Shown one piece after another: positions 46,444 through 57,345 of a stretch of 64,000 nucleotides of DNA. The notes beneath the pieces were generated by a model. That model ran no database searches. It was given only the letters and a program-made list of their open reading frames with translations, and was not told the DNA's origin. Each line of letters begins with the position of its first letter. Position 1 is the stretch's first letter. The position numbers and the translations under genes are program-made. Source of the stretch: Lathyrus oleraceus (Eukaryota; Streptophyta; Magnoliopsida; Fabales; Fabaceae); contig NC_066579.1 of NCBI RefSeq assembly GCF_024323335.1, forward strand, positions 126,006,854 to 126,070,853, written 5' to 3'.

Positions 46444-47111
46444 CCATTTTGATCTGATTATAACCGGAAAATCCATCCATAAACGAAAAGACTTTGAATT
46501 TAGTTGTATTATCTACCAACATATCAATGTGTGGCAGAGGAAAATCATCCTTCGGGCTAGCTTTGTTCAAATCTCTTTGATCAACACACATACGGACTTT
46601 TCCATCCTTCTTAGGAACAGGCACAATATTGGCCACCCACTACGGATATTTGGAGGTTACAAGAAAACCAACATCAATATGCTTTTGCACTTCCTCTTTG
46701 ATCTTTACTGTTATATCGGGATGCGTTATTCTCAATTTCAGCTTGACTGGCGGACATTCTGGCTTCAACAAAAATCTATGATCCACAATCTCTGAATCCA
46801 ACCCATGCATGTCTTGATAAGACCAAGCAAACACATCTAAATATTCTCTAAGAAGATCAATCAACCTCTTCTTAGCCTCTGGACACATTTGAGACCCAAT
46901 CTTGACTTCCTTCACATCATCTTCGGAACCCAAGTTGACTAGTTTAATCTGCTCTTCAAACGGCTGAATGGCTTTTTCTTCGTGCTCAAGTAAACGAGAT
47001 AATTCATCAGATATTTCTTCATCATCAATTTCTTCCTCAGCCTCAAACACAGGGAAATCAAAGTTTGGAGAATGAGTAGGATCACTATGTTCAATAGATT
47101 TGGGAATCAAC
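46444..47111 (-). pseudogene. Ogre D pol start and RT N-terminal part
   Basis: After the intron the frame reads a pol linker (LLEHEEKAIQPF near 46960, WSYQDMHGLDSEIV near 46820) and the RT start: VPVPKKDGK near 46620, RDLNKASPKDDFPLPHID near 46560 and FMDGFSGYNQIKM at 46475-46444, where the Ogre B LTR begins. One in-frame stop, TAG at 46637-46639, stands where copy B has a Gln codon (before WVANI). Otherwise the frame is open from 47110 to the break. Confidence 0.88.
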
Positions 47112-47360
47112 CTGCATAATGATTTGATATTTTGATTTTATAGAAGTGAATTGTGACCAAATATTATGCAGATGGACAATTATTATTTATTTATGTTTTT
47201 TGCGATTACCATTTTTCAAAAAAGCAAAAAGTAAAAAAAAAACATCATAGATGTGGATGAATAAATTTTTATTTTATTGATGATAATCGAAATGCCCAAC
47301 AATGTTCACTTCTCACTTAGGCATAGGAGAAGAATTTTTCTTAAAATGAAAACAAATTAC
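47112..47360 (-). other. Ogre D intron between protease and RT
   Basis: Minus strand: CGATCTAA/GTAATTTG donor and CATTATGCAG/GTTGATTCCC acceptor, 249 bp. Splicing joins A-A and G into a Lys codon, removes the TAA, and continues the open frame into pol. It matches the intron of copy B in position, length and both sites. Confidence 0.82.
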
Positions 47361-50300
47361 TTAGATCGATGAACAACAGTAGGAACATCAACAGCAACCC
47401 AATTATTGCAAGTCTGTCCATGCGTCACAAAGTTGGCGCAAGCTTCGTCTTCATCGTCATCATCCTCGATCACATCAGCTGAGTGTTGATCATTATCATG
47501 AATGAACCCTCCACTACGGAAACTCGGTTGAACATCTTCAGCTTTGACGTTGAACGAACCTAGTTGAAATCCCAATCCGGCCATATTCTTGTTTTCAGCA
47601 TTCTCTATCACACGACCCCGTTGATCAGTGCTGCCAATCTCAATAGCTTTCTGATCATCCTTCAAAGAAGACATGGGTGCCCCAGTTTTCTTCACTTCAG
47701 CAATAGATAAGGCTTGGAACAGAGTTCCAACCACCTCCTCAACTTCAACATAAGAAAAGGACGACATATGGCTCACTAAAAGCGCCTTCTCTCCACCCAC
47801 AACGACAAGCTTTCCGTTCTTCACAAATTTAAGTTTATGGAGTAAATTAGATGTCACTGCTCCAGCTTCATGAATCCATGGCCTTCCCAATAAACAGCTA
47901 TAGGCCGGGTGGATATCCATTACTTGGAAAGTAATCTGAAAATCACTCTGACCTATCCTAATTGGAAGGTCCACTTCACCAATGATGCTTTTTCGAGAAT
48001 TGTAGAACACTTTGACAATCACGCCATTGTATCTCATTAGGGAGCCTTGTTAGGAGAGTCTTGGCAACGTTGATTTTGGTAGCACATTCAAAGACGACCA
48101 TGTGTCGACCAACACATTGGACAGAGCGTCCTCCTTACGGTTCATAGAAGTATGTAGTGCAAGATTGTGAGTTATGCCTTCCTCAGGAAGCTCTTCATCA
48201 CAAAAACTCAAATTATTGCAGGAAGTGATGTTAGCAACAATATGGTCAAACTGATCCACAGTCACATTGTGCTCAACATAGGCTTGCTCACGTACCTTCT
48301 GCAACACCTCTCTATGTGCCTCAGAATTCATCAACAGAGACAACATTGAAATCTTTGACGGAGTTTTGAGTAGCTGCTCCACCATATTGAACTCGCTTCT
48401 TTTAATAAAATGTAGTACCTCATCATCGTCATTAGTCTTCAGCTTGTTGGATTCACCAGATTGACACACTAGAGAACTAACTGGATTAACCACTGGCACC
48501 TCTGCCTTTTTACTGATTGAAACATCTTCTACCTCCATCGAAAAGACCGGACCGAAGACACGACCACTACGGGTCACCTTTGCAATATTAGTTATATCTA
48601 CCACAAAATCTGCTACGGGTAAAGGAATATCTTGACCATTTTCCACCATTGTGGCATTATATTGATAAGGCACAGCTTTATCAGATCCATACAGGACGGG
48701 GCCTGCTAACCGTATTACCAACGGCGATACTGATCTATTAACATTGTTGTTGTTGCTACTATCAAACTGGATAACTACCCGTTCAGGGGTCTTAAACAAC
48801 GGTACAATTACATTCACATCATTTGCATCTCTTGATTGAAAAATCTGGATAAGACCTTCATCCATCAACCTTTGAATATCCCTCTTGACAATAACACATC
48901 CTCGAGGATTCACACTGCAGATTGCACAACCATCACGGTCATGCTCACATTCACTAACCAAACAAATATCCTTGTGAATTGCCATCAAAGATTGTCTGAT
49001 ATGGAAAACATCATACACTTTGTACTCACCAGGACAACCATCTACCATATTGACTGAAGTATTACCATGAGCAGGCAACAGATTAGCTTTCACATTAGGC
49101 GCACGGTCCGCAAAGGACGCCATCCCACTCTTCACAAGCTTTTGTACTTTGTACTTCAACGGGTAGAAGTTCTCAATGTCATAGCCAAAGCCTCCCTGGT
49201 GAAAGGCACAACGGAGTTCAGGTTTGAACAACCATGGAAGTGGCTCGGGAATTTGAGGTGGATTTCTTGGTTATATGAGGTTCATGAGAACCAAAGATGG
49301 ATATAATTATGCGTAAGACATAGGAATAGGGTCAAAGGAGACCTTCTTCCTCTCAAAATTTTGTAGTTGATTATTGTTGTTGTTGTATTTGGTTCTTTGT
49401 TGCGGTTGTTGTTGACGTTGTTGTTGTTGAATCGGAACAGGTTGATTGTTGGAATTGTTGAAAAATAGAGAAATCGCTGAAGAAACTTGATATTGATGCT
49501 GACGTGGTTGAGAACTCCTTATGACATTAGGCCTCCTCTGCCTCCCCATAGATACTGAATTAGTTTCTCCCTCCTTCCTCTTGGAGAAACCACTCCCATG
49601 CATCTTACTGGACGATGCTTCTTCCTTAGACAGACGTCCATCACGGACTCCCTCTTCTAACTTCATCCCCATATTTACCATTTTGGTATAATCACTGGGG
49701 GCACTGGAAATCATACGTTCGTAATAAAATGACCTTATAGTCTTCAGGAAAATCTTCGTCATCTCTTTCTCTTCCAATGGAGGATTAATTTGGGCAGCAA
49801 GTTCCCTCCACCTCTGAGCATACTCTTTAAATGTCTCCTTATCCTTCTGAGACATAGACCTCAGCTGATCCATATCAGGCGCCATATCAACATTGTATTT
49901 GTACTTCTTAACAAAAGCTTCACCCAAATTGTTGAAAGTACGGACACTTGCACTGTCCAATCCCATATATCATCTCAGAGCAGCACCAGTCAAATTGTCT
50001 TGAAAGTAGTGAATCAATAACTTACCATTATCGGTTTGAGTTGACATCTTTCTGGCATACATAACAAGGTGACTTAGTGGACAAGTGTTTCCATTATACT
50101 TCTCAAGGTCAGGGACTTTGAACTTTATCGGGATCTTCACATTCGGTACCAGGAAGAGCTCAGCAGCACTCTTCCCAAACAAGTCCTTTCCTCTCAGAGT
50201 CTTTAACTCCTTTCGTAGCTCAAGGAACTGATCCTTCATTTCATCCATCTTCTCATATACGTTTGGACCCTCAAATGGCCCAAAATGGTATATGGTGTCC

Positions 50301-50626
50301 TCAATACGAGGTAAAGTGTGAACAACTAGTGGTGGCACAGACATGACCAGGCTAGATGTCGCCATAGAGACAAAGGTGGGCGCAAACCCTTCTGGCATAA
50401 AATTTGATGGCATCCCCCAAGGGAATCCAGCGGGCATGAAAGGACCGGATTGGCTAGCAGCGACGGGAACAGTTGAGGTAGCAACCTCAGAAATAACAGT
50501 CCTCTAGGAAGGAATTGCGGGCGTTGGTGAAGACTGATTCTGCGCAGCAAGAACAGACTCCATCATAGCGGTCAACCATGCAATATCATCCTTCAGCTCT
50601 CTATTCTCTTGTTCCAAATGTTCCAT
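47361..50626 (-). pseudogene. Ogre D gag-pro (ORF2)
   Basis: One reading frame of ~3.2 kb without a frameshift, interrupted only by point stops (near 50507, 49967, 49307, 49274 and 48050). The ATG at 50626 (MEHLEQENRELKDD) is the best start I see; it opens a coiled coil. The gag core is at ~49990-49640 (FVKKYKYNVDM, MSQKDKETFKEYAQRWRELA). An Asn/Gln-rich linker follows (49460-49340). The knuckle-like block near 49200 has lost His and Cys (GYDIENFY, where C has GHDIENC). The protease has DTW at 48098-48106 in place of DTG, and LGRPWIHEA near 47880. It ends VVHRSK and TAA at the intron boundary. Confidence 0.88.
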
Positions 50627-50639
50627 GATCTTGGGTTGA

Positions 50640-50931
50640 TTGGCGTGAGTGTTGTATCGGTGAGTCAGCTTGGTTGAAGCACTGAAGAATACCGATAAGA
50701 CAATTTGGCGAAAGAAAACCTGTTATGCATATGATGCATATAATGCAATATTTTTGTTTGTTTTTAATTTCAAGGAACACATGAAGTTCTATTTGAAAAT
50801 ATATTTAAATAATAATAGTAATGAGAATTTGATTGACCATAAAAATCTCTTTTTATTCATATAATTTGGAAGGATTACACTAAGTACAATTTCAGAAACC
50901 AAAATACAAATACAAGAGAAAAGGAAACTAA
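50640..50931 (-). other. Ogre D spacer between ORF1 and ORF2
   Basis: About 290 bp, AT-rich, no ORF of note. Separates the two ORFs of Ogre. Confidence 0.6.
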
Positions 50932-52443
50932 TCATCCTAAGGATCCCCTAGCAACAGTGTCAGATGATCTAGCCGTGGGCGCGTACTTCCTTCGAATGCG
51001 TCGAATCTCAGACTCAAAAGATATCTTCATCTGAGCTTTCTCAAGAACTAGCTGATCAACAATCTTCTTACAGGCACCGGAAGATTGAGGCATACTAGAG
51101 GAAGATGGATCCTCTGGCTCTCTCTGTCTCTTCACTTCTCGGTCTTCAAGAAGTTCAATAAGCGCGTCCTTGTCTTTTGACTCAAGCTACAACTCTTCAT
51201 GCTTTCGGCTCAAATCATGGAACCGCTCTTCCCATATATCTCTCTCTTGCTTCATATTGGTGAGTGCGTCTTCCAACTCCTCTACATCTTGGTTAGGGAT
51301 AGTTGATGGCTCAACTACAACTAAAGGCATAGGTCTTTCACAAGCATACGACATCTTCAATTCCAAAGCTCTCTTCTTCACCCAAGTAGTGTAAGCTTCC
51401 AAAGCTACACACTTGCGCGGACCAAACTCGGATCTTCCTTTCCTATGCACATTATGCCAAGCATGTATCATCTTTTGCTACAAATGTTGGGGATCTTTAA
51501 CCTCTTGATAGAAAAGACTTTCTAACTGAGTGTTATTAGGTTCATCTCTCAAGGGGAACCCAAGTTGACGGCGAGCCAAAGCAGGGTTGTAGTTGATTCC
51601 TCCTTGTATACCAATGAGAGGCACATTAGAGAATCCACCACAATTGTCAATAATATCCACACTACTCAATGCAGAATCATACCAAAAAATATCATCATTA
51701 GTGAGAGACATAAGTCTTTGGGACCACCGTAGACATTGTTTGTTCTCCAAAAAAGCAGGCGTTTGAGGCAAGTCCGAAATAAACTACTTGTACAGAAGAG
51801 GAACACAACACACAATAGTCCCACCACCTTTATAATTCCTCAAATGCAAAGAGAAATACATGTCACCCAATAGAGTAGGAACAGGATTCCCAATCAAGAA
51901 GATTCCAATGGCATTAACATCAACAAAAACGTCAATGTTAGGGAACAAAGCCAAACCATAGATGAGCAACACAAATATGGCTTCAAAAGCATCCACACTA
52001 CCGGCTTGATGAAAGACAGTGACTTTACCAATGAGGAACTCAGAAGTCAACCCAAACATTCCTCCTTTCTTCACCCAATGATTATCAATCTCAGACTTCT
52101 TCAAATGAAGAGCTTCAGCTATGATATGAGATCTGGGAATCTCCTCCAATTCATTAAAAGGTACCTTGTCATAAACGGGTATTCCCAAGAGATGGGCATA
52201 CTCCTCTAACGTAGGCATAAGCTGATAATCGGGAAAAGTGAAGCAATGGTAGAGAGGATCATAAAACTGAACCAACACACTCAAGAGTCCTTCAACCACG
52301 CCAGCAGATAATGCAGACAAAAGCTTCTCATGGCGTTGCTTGAAGTCCAAGGGATCTAATGCAAAGGATGATAATTTCCTTAGCTCTTTCAAGTCAGGAC
52401 ATCTGAAATTGTACTTCCTAGTGTTCCTTCGTCCATAATCCAT
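50932..52443 (-). pseudogene. Ogre D ORF1 (plant mobile-domain-like)
   Basis: ORF1 is the extra 5' ORF that sets Ogre apart from most gypsy elements; its role is not known. ATG at 52443 opens MDYGRRNTRKYNF. Landmarks: LVQFYDPLYHCFTFPDYQLMPTLEEY (52270), HLLGIPVYDKVPF (52190), EIDNHWVKK (52090) and LGDMYFSLHLRN (51865), a pattern shared with plant mobile-domain/DUF7745-type proteins (recognised, not searched). The C-terminal third is Glu/Lys/Arg-rich and coiled-coil-like (51330-51190 and 51080-50990). All pieces share one frame, with three TAG stops (51784, 51478, 51187) and no frameshift in 1.5 kb. It ends RGSLG at TAG 50932. Confidence 0.8.
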
Positions 52444-52918
52444 GGTCTGAAAATATTTGCAAATAAGACCTCAGTTCCTTGAAATTTATTTTTGTGATGA
52501 ATGTTATGATATGCACGGATGCATGAATGCAACAACCACAAACAAGGGATCACACACAAGGCAAACACAAACAAAGGTCAATGGATGGATCAAGTCATCA
52601 TCAAGACCAATCATCCATTTTGGTGGATTATGGTTTTCACCTTATCAACACCCAAGTTCCATTGATATTGGCAAGACTTGATCGGATCAACTAAGAATCA
52701 AAGGGTCTGTTGTGAGTCACGAGCATGAACTCAGGTTGAGAACCATCCCAAAGGAGTGTACTAAGGATAAAAAAACCTGAAGATCATGTTCTAAAAAGTT
52801 CCCAGGGTCTTAGTCCCATCTATCGGATATTATAGGTTAGGATGACTGACTCATCAACCTATAATATTCTCAAGAGAAACTCGTCTGAGTGTAGTATCGC
52901 GTAACAATTGTTATCAGG
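52444..52918 (-). other. Ogre D 5' leader fragment
   Basis: About 475 bp upstream of ORF1 on the minus strand, non-coding, with no PBS recognised. It includes GGTTAGGATGACTGACTCATC and a run of ACACAA/CAAACA. It ends at the join to Ogre E. Confidence 0.65.
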
Positions 52919-54494
52919 GCTTGAAGAGGCCAATGATCTCAGAATCTAGTATATGGACGTCTATGGAGATTCAGCTTTGGTTGTGAATCAAATCAAAGAT
53001 AAATGGGAAACAAATCAACACAGTTTGATACCATATAGAGATTATGCGAGGAGGATTTCAAATTTCTTTACAAAGGTTAAGTTTCATCATTTCCCTTGAG
53101 ATGAAAACCGGATGGCAGATGCTCTTGCAATGTTGGCTTTGATGATTGTGGTGAAGTTCTAGAATGAAGTTCCCTATTTGACTGTGATGCATCTTGATAG
53201 GCCAGCTCATCTGTTTGCTGTTGAAGAGTTCAAGAATGAAAAGCCATGGTATTTTGATATTAGATGTTTTCTCCAAAGTCAGATTTACCCGTCTGGGGCA
53301 TCTTTAAAAGATAAGAAGACTTTGAGAAGATTAACTGGCAACTTCCACCTGAATGGTGATGTACTATACAAAAGAAAATTCGATATGGTTCTGCTCAGAT
53401 GGGTGGATAGACACGAAGCAGACCCGTTGATGACTGAAGTCCATGAAGGTTACTTTGGTACTCATCCCAATGGGCATGCTATGGATAAGAAGATGTTGAG
53501 AGCACGTTACTATTGGCTGACAATGGAATCTGACTGTTGCAAGTTTGTGAAGAAATGCCACAAGTATGAAATATATGCAGATAAGATTCATGTTCCTCTG
53601 ACACTATTGAATGTTATTTCCTCCCCATGGCCATTCTCCATGTGGGGAATTTATATGATTGGCATGATTGAGTCCAAAGCGTCAAACTGACATCGTTTCA
53701 TTCTGGTGGCTATTGACTACTTCACAAAGTGGGTTGAAGCAACATCATATGCAAATATAACCAAGCAAGTTATTGTGAGGTTTATCAAGAATTAGATTAT
53801 ATGCCTTTATGGTATGCCAAGTAAGATCATTACTGATAATGGGTCAAACTTGAATAATAATATGGTGGAAGCTCTTTGCAAAGACTTCAAGATTGCACAT
53901 CATAATTCTTCTCCCTACAGACCTAAGATTAATGGGGCTGTTGAAGCTGCGAATAAGAACATCAAGAAGATCATTTAGAAGATAGTTGTAACGCACAAGG
54001 ATTGGCATGAGATGCTCCCATTTGCTTTGCACGGGTATCATACGTCCATCCCCACTTCAACAGGGGCAACCCCTTTCTCACTTCTTTATGGCGTGGAATT
54101 GGTTCTCCCAGTGGAGGTTGAGATCCCATCATTGTGTGTCTTGATGGAAGCCAAGTTGACAGAATTTGAATGGTGCCAAACTAGATAAGATCAACTAAAT
54201 TTGATTGAAGAAAAGAGGTTAACTGCCATGTGCTATAGTCAGTTATATCAACAAAGAATGACGAAAGTTTTTGATAAGAAGGTCATACCTCGTATGTTCA
54301 GAGAAGGTGACCTTGTGCTCAAGAAGATTTTATCTTTCAAACCGGATGCTAGGGGAAAATGGACTCCTAATTATGAAGGCCCATATATTGTTAAGAGAGC
54401 TTTTTCAAGCGGTGCTTTGATTCTTACAACTATGAATGGTGAAGAGTTCACTTGTTCTGTGAATGCCGATGCAATCAAGAAATACATCGCCTAA
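52919..54494 (+). pseudogene. Ogre E RNase H end and integrase
   Basis: RNase H remnant: YGDSALV and NRMADAL near 53115, with a stop near 53098 and TAG at 53160. The integrase frame 53178-53690 carries the H-H-C-C finger (VHEGYFGTHPNGH; last Cys changed to Tyr in CHKYE) and WGIYMIG near 53645, where the first catalytic Asp is Tyr. TGA near 53688 and later stops break the core; the ITDNGSN block near 53830 keeps the second Asp, and GAVEAANKN near 53937 the Glu. The C-terminal part (54201-54494) is open, with GDLVLKKIL, YEGPYIVKRAF and the end VKKYIA-like, TAA at 54492. Confidence 0.87.
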
Positions 54495-55584
54495 AAAGAA
54501 AAGAACAACTCTCTAAGTCGAAAACCCAAAAGGGAGAATTTGGCAAAAATAAGCGTCTCGGTGGATTGAAAACCTGAAAGGGAGATCCAGGAAAAGTTAG
54601 AGACATAAAACAAAAAATTATCCCGATAAATTGAGTACCCCACATTGGGGCAATTTATGCAAAAATTAAGGATTATGGCAAGTAATTGCATCCTGTTGAT
54701 CTTCAGTCTTGAAGACATTCTTGAGCACGACATTTGGTTCTGATTCATCTTCAACCAAATCCAAGAGCACAATAGATATCAAAGTCGATAGAAGGATTAG
54801 CGATCATTGTATTCAATGTAGCCATTTTCCATGTAAATTACCATTTTTCAACTTTTGTAAAGATCTATGGAGTCTTGTTAATTACAGACTACCATTCTGT
54901 TAAATAAAGTCAAGCTTTTATCCAATTGTTTCTACTCTTTTTTATTTCAGCCAAACATAATTAATTTTTATGATGATCATTTTGAAATTGAATTTTTAAA
55001 TCAAAATCATGTTTTCTTAAAATAATAAAAGCAGTTACTTTAAAAAGCAATCAATTTCATTTAAGGAATGTCAACAGCGGTCTGAGAACAGTGGAACCTT
55101 AAAATGAGAAGCATTGATGGTTTTCCCCAAGCAGTTGGTGTGATCTTTGTTTCCTCCCCAGCAACATTTCAGCATCTCCAGCCGAGTTTTGTTGTTTCCC
55201 CCAACTGAGTTTATAATTGCCTCATTCGTTTTGATGGTGCATTTTCTCAGCAGTTTGCATAGATCTAGCATAAATTTTGTTTCCTCTCAAGTCGCCAGCG
55301 GATTTCAATTAGCACTGATTCTTGAGAAATTTCTCTGATCCTCTACAAGGTTTTCTCCCATCTGATATGGTGTTGACCTAAAATTCCCCGCAGTTAATGG
55401 TGCAGATCCTCGACAGATCTTTCTCTTTTCCCCAGCCAGGGTTGAGCCTTTGTGATGGATAAATCACGTTTGTCCTTTACCTCTCTTTCTCTAGTTGATT
55501 CCCTCCTGTTGAGATTGGTTGAGTGTTGTATTGATGATTCAGATTGGTGACGTTTGTATCCTTTGTGATTATTTTGTCAGCATA

Positions 55585-55586
<2 letters not shown>

Positions 55587-55622
<36 letters not shown>
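55587..55622. repeat. TA microsatellite in Ogre E 3' UTR
   Basis: About 17 TA units, at the position where A and B carry the CATATA array. Confidence 0.93.
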
Positions 55623-55624
<2 letters not shown>

Positions 55625-56074
55625 TAGATTACATTATTACATTATTGTACTTTGTGATTCATTATTTCTCTTATCCTCTGCTATGGTGGTATCTTTCCCC
55701 CTGCGCAGTTTCAGTGTGTCTGTCCTCTTTCAATTGTAGAGTGCCAGCCCCTTAAGTAGAAAGAATTTAACCTTTCTCGTTCCCCACTGAGTTACTCCCT
55801 CGTGGATGATTATTATTTCAGCTTCCTCCCAATTAATCATCTAGATGGAACCACTCCCCCTGAGTTATTTCTTCATTGGGTTGAGTCTTTGATCAACCTT
55901 TTCTTTCTAGATCATTCCTAGATAGATGTTTTTGGTCTCCTGACAGTCTGTTACCCAGTAACTGGTAATAGTCTTCTCAATTTGTGGATATTTTACTTTT
56001 TCCCAATACCCGGTAAAAGTAACCTATTTCCTTTTTTCTCCCCAGCGGATTCGTTTTCACGCTTCCCCAGGAAG

Positions 56075-56830
56075 TCTATCCTTGATATGTTCATCCTAAC
56101 TAATGATAGATACTTTATTCCCCTGCTTTGAGTCTATCCTTGATATGTTCATCTTAACCGATGAAGGATATTCTAGTTTTGGTATTCTACCCAATAAAAA
56201 GGTAGTTGTAATCCCTATTTTCCCCATAGGGTTAATCCTTGATATGTTCATCCTAACCGATGATGGATTTCCTCCTCTTTTCGGTCTTCTGCCTAATAAC
56301 GAGTACTTATAAATCCTGCTTCCCCTTTTGCGGAGTCTATCCTTGATATGTTCATCCTAACCGGTGACGGATATCCTCTTTTTTTGTTTTCTATCTAGTA
56401 ACTGATATATATAATTCCTATTTTCTCCCCTCAGAGTCTATCCTTGATATGTTCATCCTAACCGGTGACGAATATTCTCTCTTTCGATATTCTATCCAGT
56501 AACTGGTAGATGTAATTCCTACTTTTTCCGACAGTCTATCCTTGATATGTTCATCTTAACTAATGACGGATATTCTTCCCTTTGAGTCTGTCTTTGAAAT
56601 GTTCATTTTAATCAGTGACAAATATTCTCTCTCTTTGGTCTTCTGCCCAGTAACCGGTAGTTGTAAATCCTATTTTGGCTTTTCCCCGATAGTTTATTCT
56701 TCCCAGTAACTGGTAATGAATACACCTTCAGTTTTCCCTCAACGATTCATCCTTGATATGTTTACCCTAACCGGTAACGAATGTCCTCTCTGTCAGGTTT
56801 TGTTATATCCTTACCCAGTAGTCGGTAGTG
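56075..56830 (+). repeat. Degenerate ~100-bp tandem repeat, Ogre E 3' UTR
   Basis: About eight copies of TCCTTGATATGTTCATCC cores at 56087, 56137, 56235, 56339, 56440, 56538, 56591 and 56750. Confidence 0.9.
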
Positions 56831-57345
56831 GATAATATACTTCTGTTACTTCTATGTTGAAGTTCATTTTCTCCCCAGTCGAGCTTGAGTGCGTATTTCA
56901 TTAGTGAAATCGCCATCCCCTGTTTGTATCGAGTATTTCAGTTTTGTCCTGATTTACCCGTTTCCCCTGTAGATTTTTTCTTTTATCCCCGGCTGAGTCT
57001 TTCCATTGGTTTATTTTCATGGAAACCCTCGTGTCCCCCAGCAATTTTAAGTCGTAGCCTGGCCTACGCACAACCTTTTTATCCCCTAGAGTCTCTGTCT
57101 TTCCAGTGAGTGTTCCTTATAGAACGCATTATGCTCCTGCAGACTTTCAGTCTCTCCGGATTCTTTTCCTTTGTGGCAACATTTTCCCACAAAGATTATT
57201 TTTAACATCCATATCATATGCATCATGAGGTATATTAGGGACCAAAACTTGTTCCTATTGTTGTTATTTAAGTCCATTCTACTGATTCGATACCAAGATT
57301 TTAACCTGTATCTCCTCAGTTAGAACGTCCTTAAATAGGGGCAGC

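Larger units (their letters stand above)
46444..52918 (-). mobile_element. Ogre D: 5' half of an Ogre, minus strand
   Basis: Read right to left: untranslated leader, ORF1 (52443-50932), gag-pro ORF2 (~50626-47361), intron (47360-47112) and the start of pol up to the first RT catalytic block at 46444. The LTR of Ogre B cuts it there. The right edge (~52918) joins plus-strand Ogre E within its RNase H, so no LTR or PBS of D is present. It is the only copy showing ORF1. Confidence 0.9.
54495..57345 (+). other. Ogre E 3' untranslated region and PPT
   Basis: Collinear with those of A and B. Contains a pure TA microsatellite (55587-55622), the degenerate tandem repeat (56075-56830) and the PPT CTTAAATAGGGGCAGC. 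No gene seen. Confidence 0.85.
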
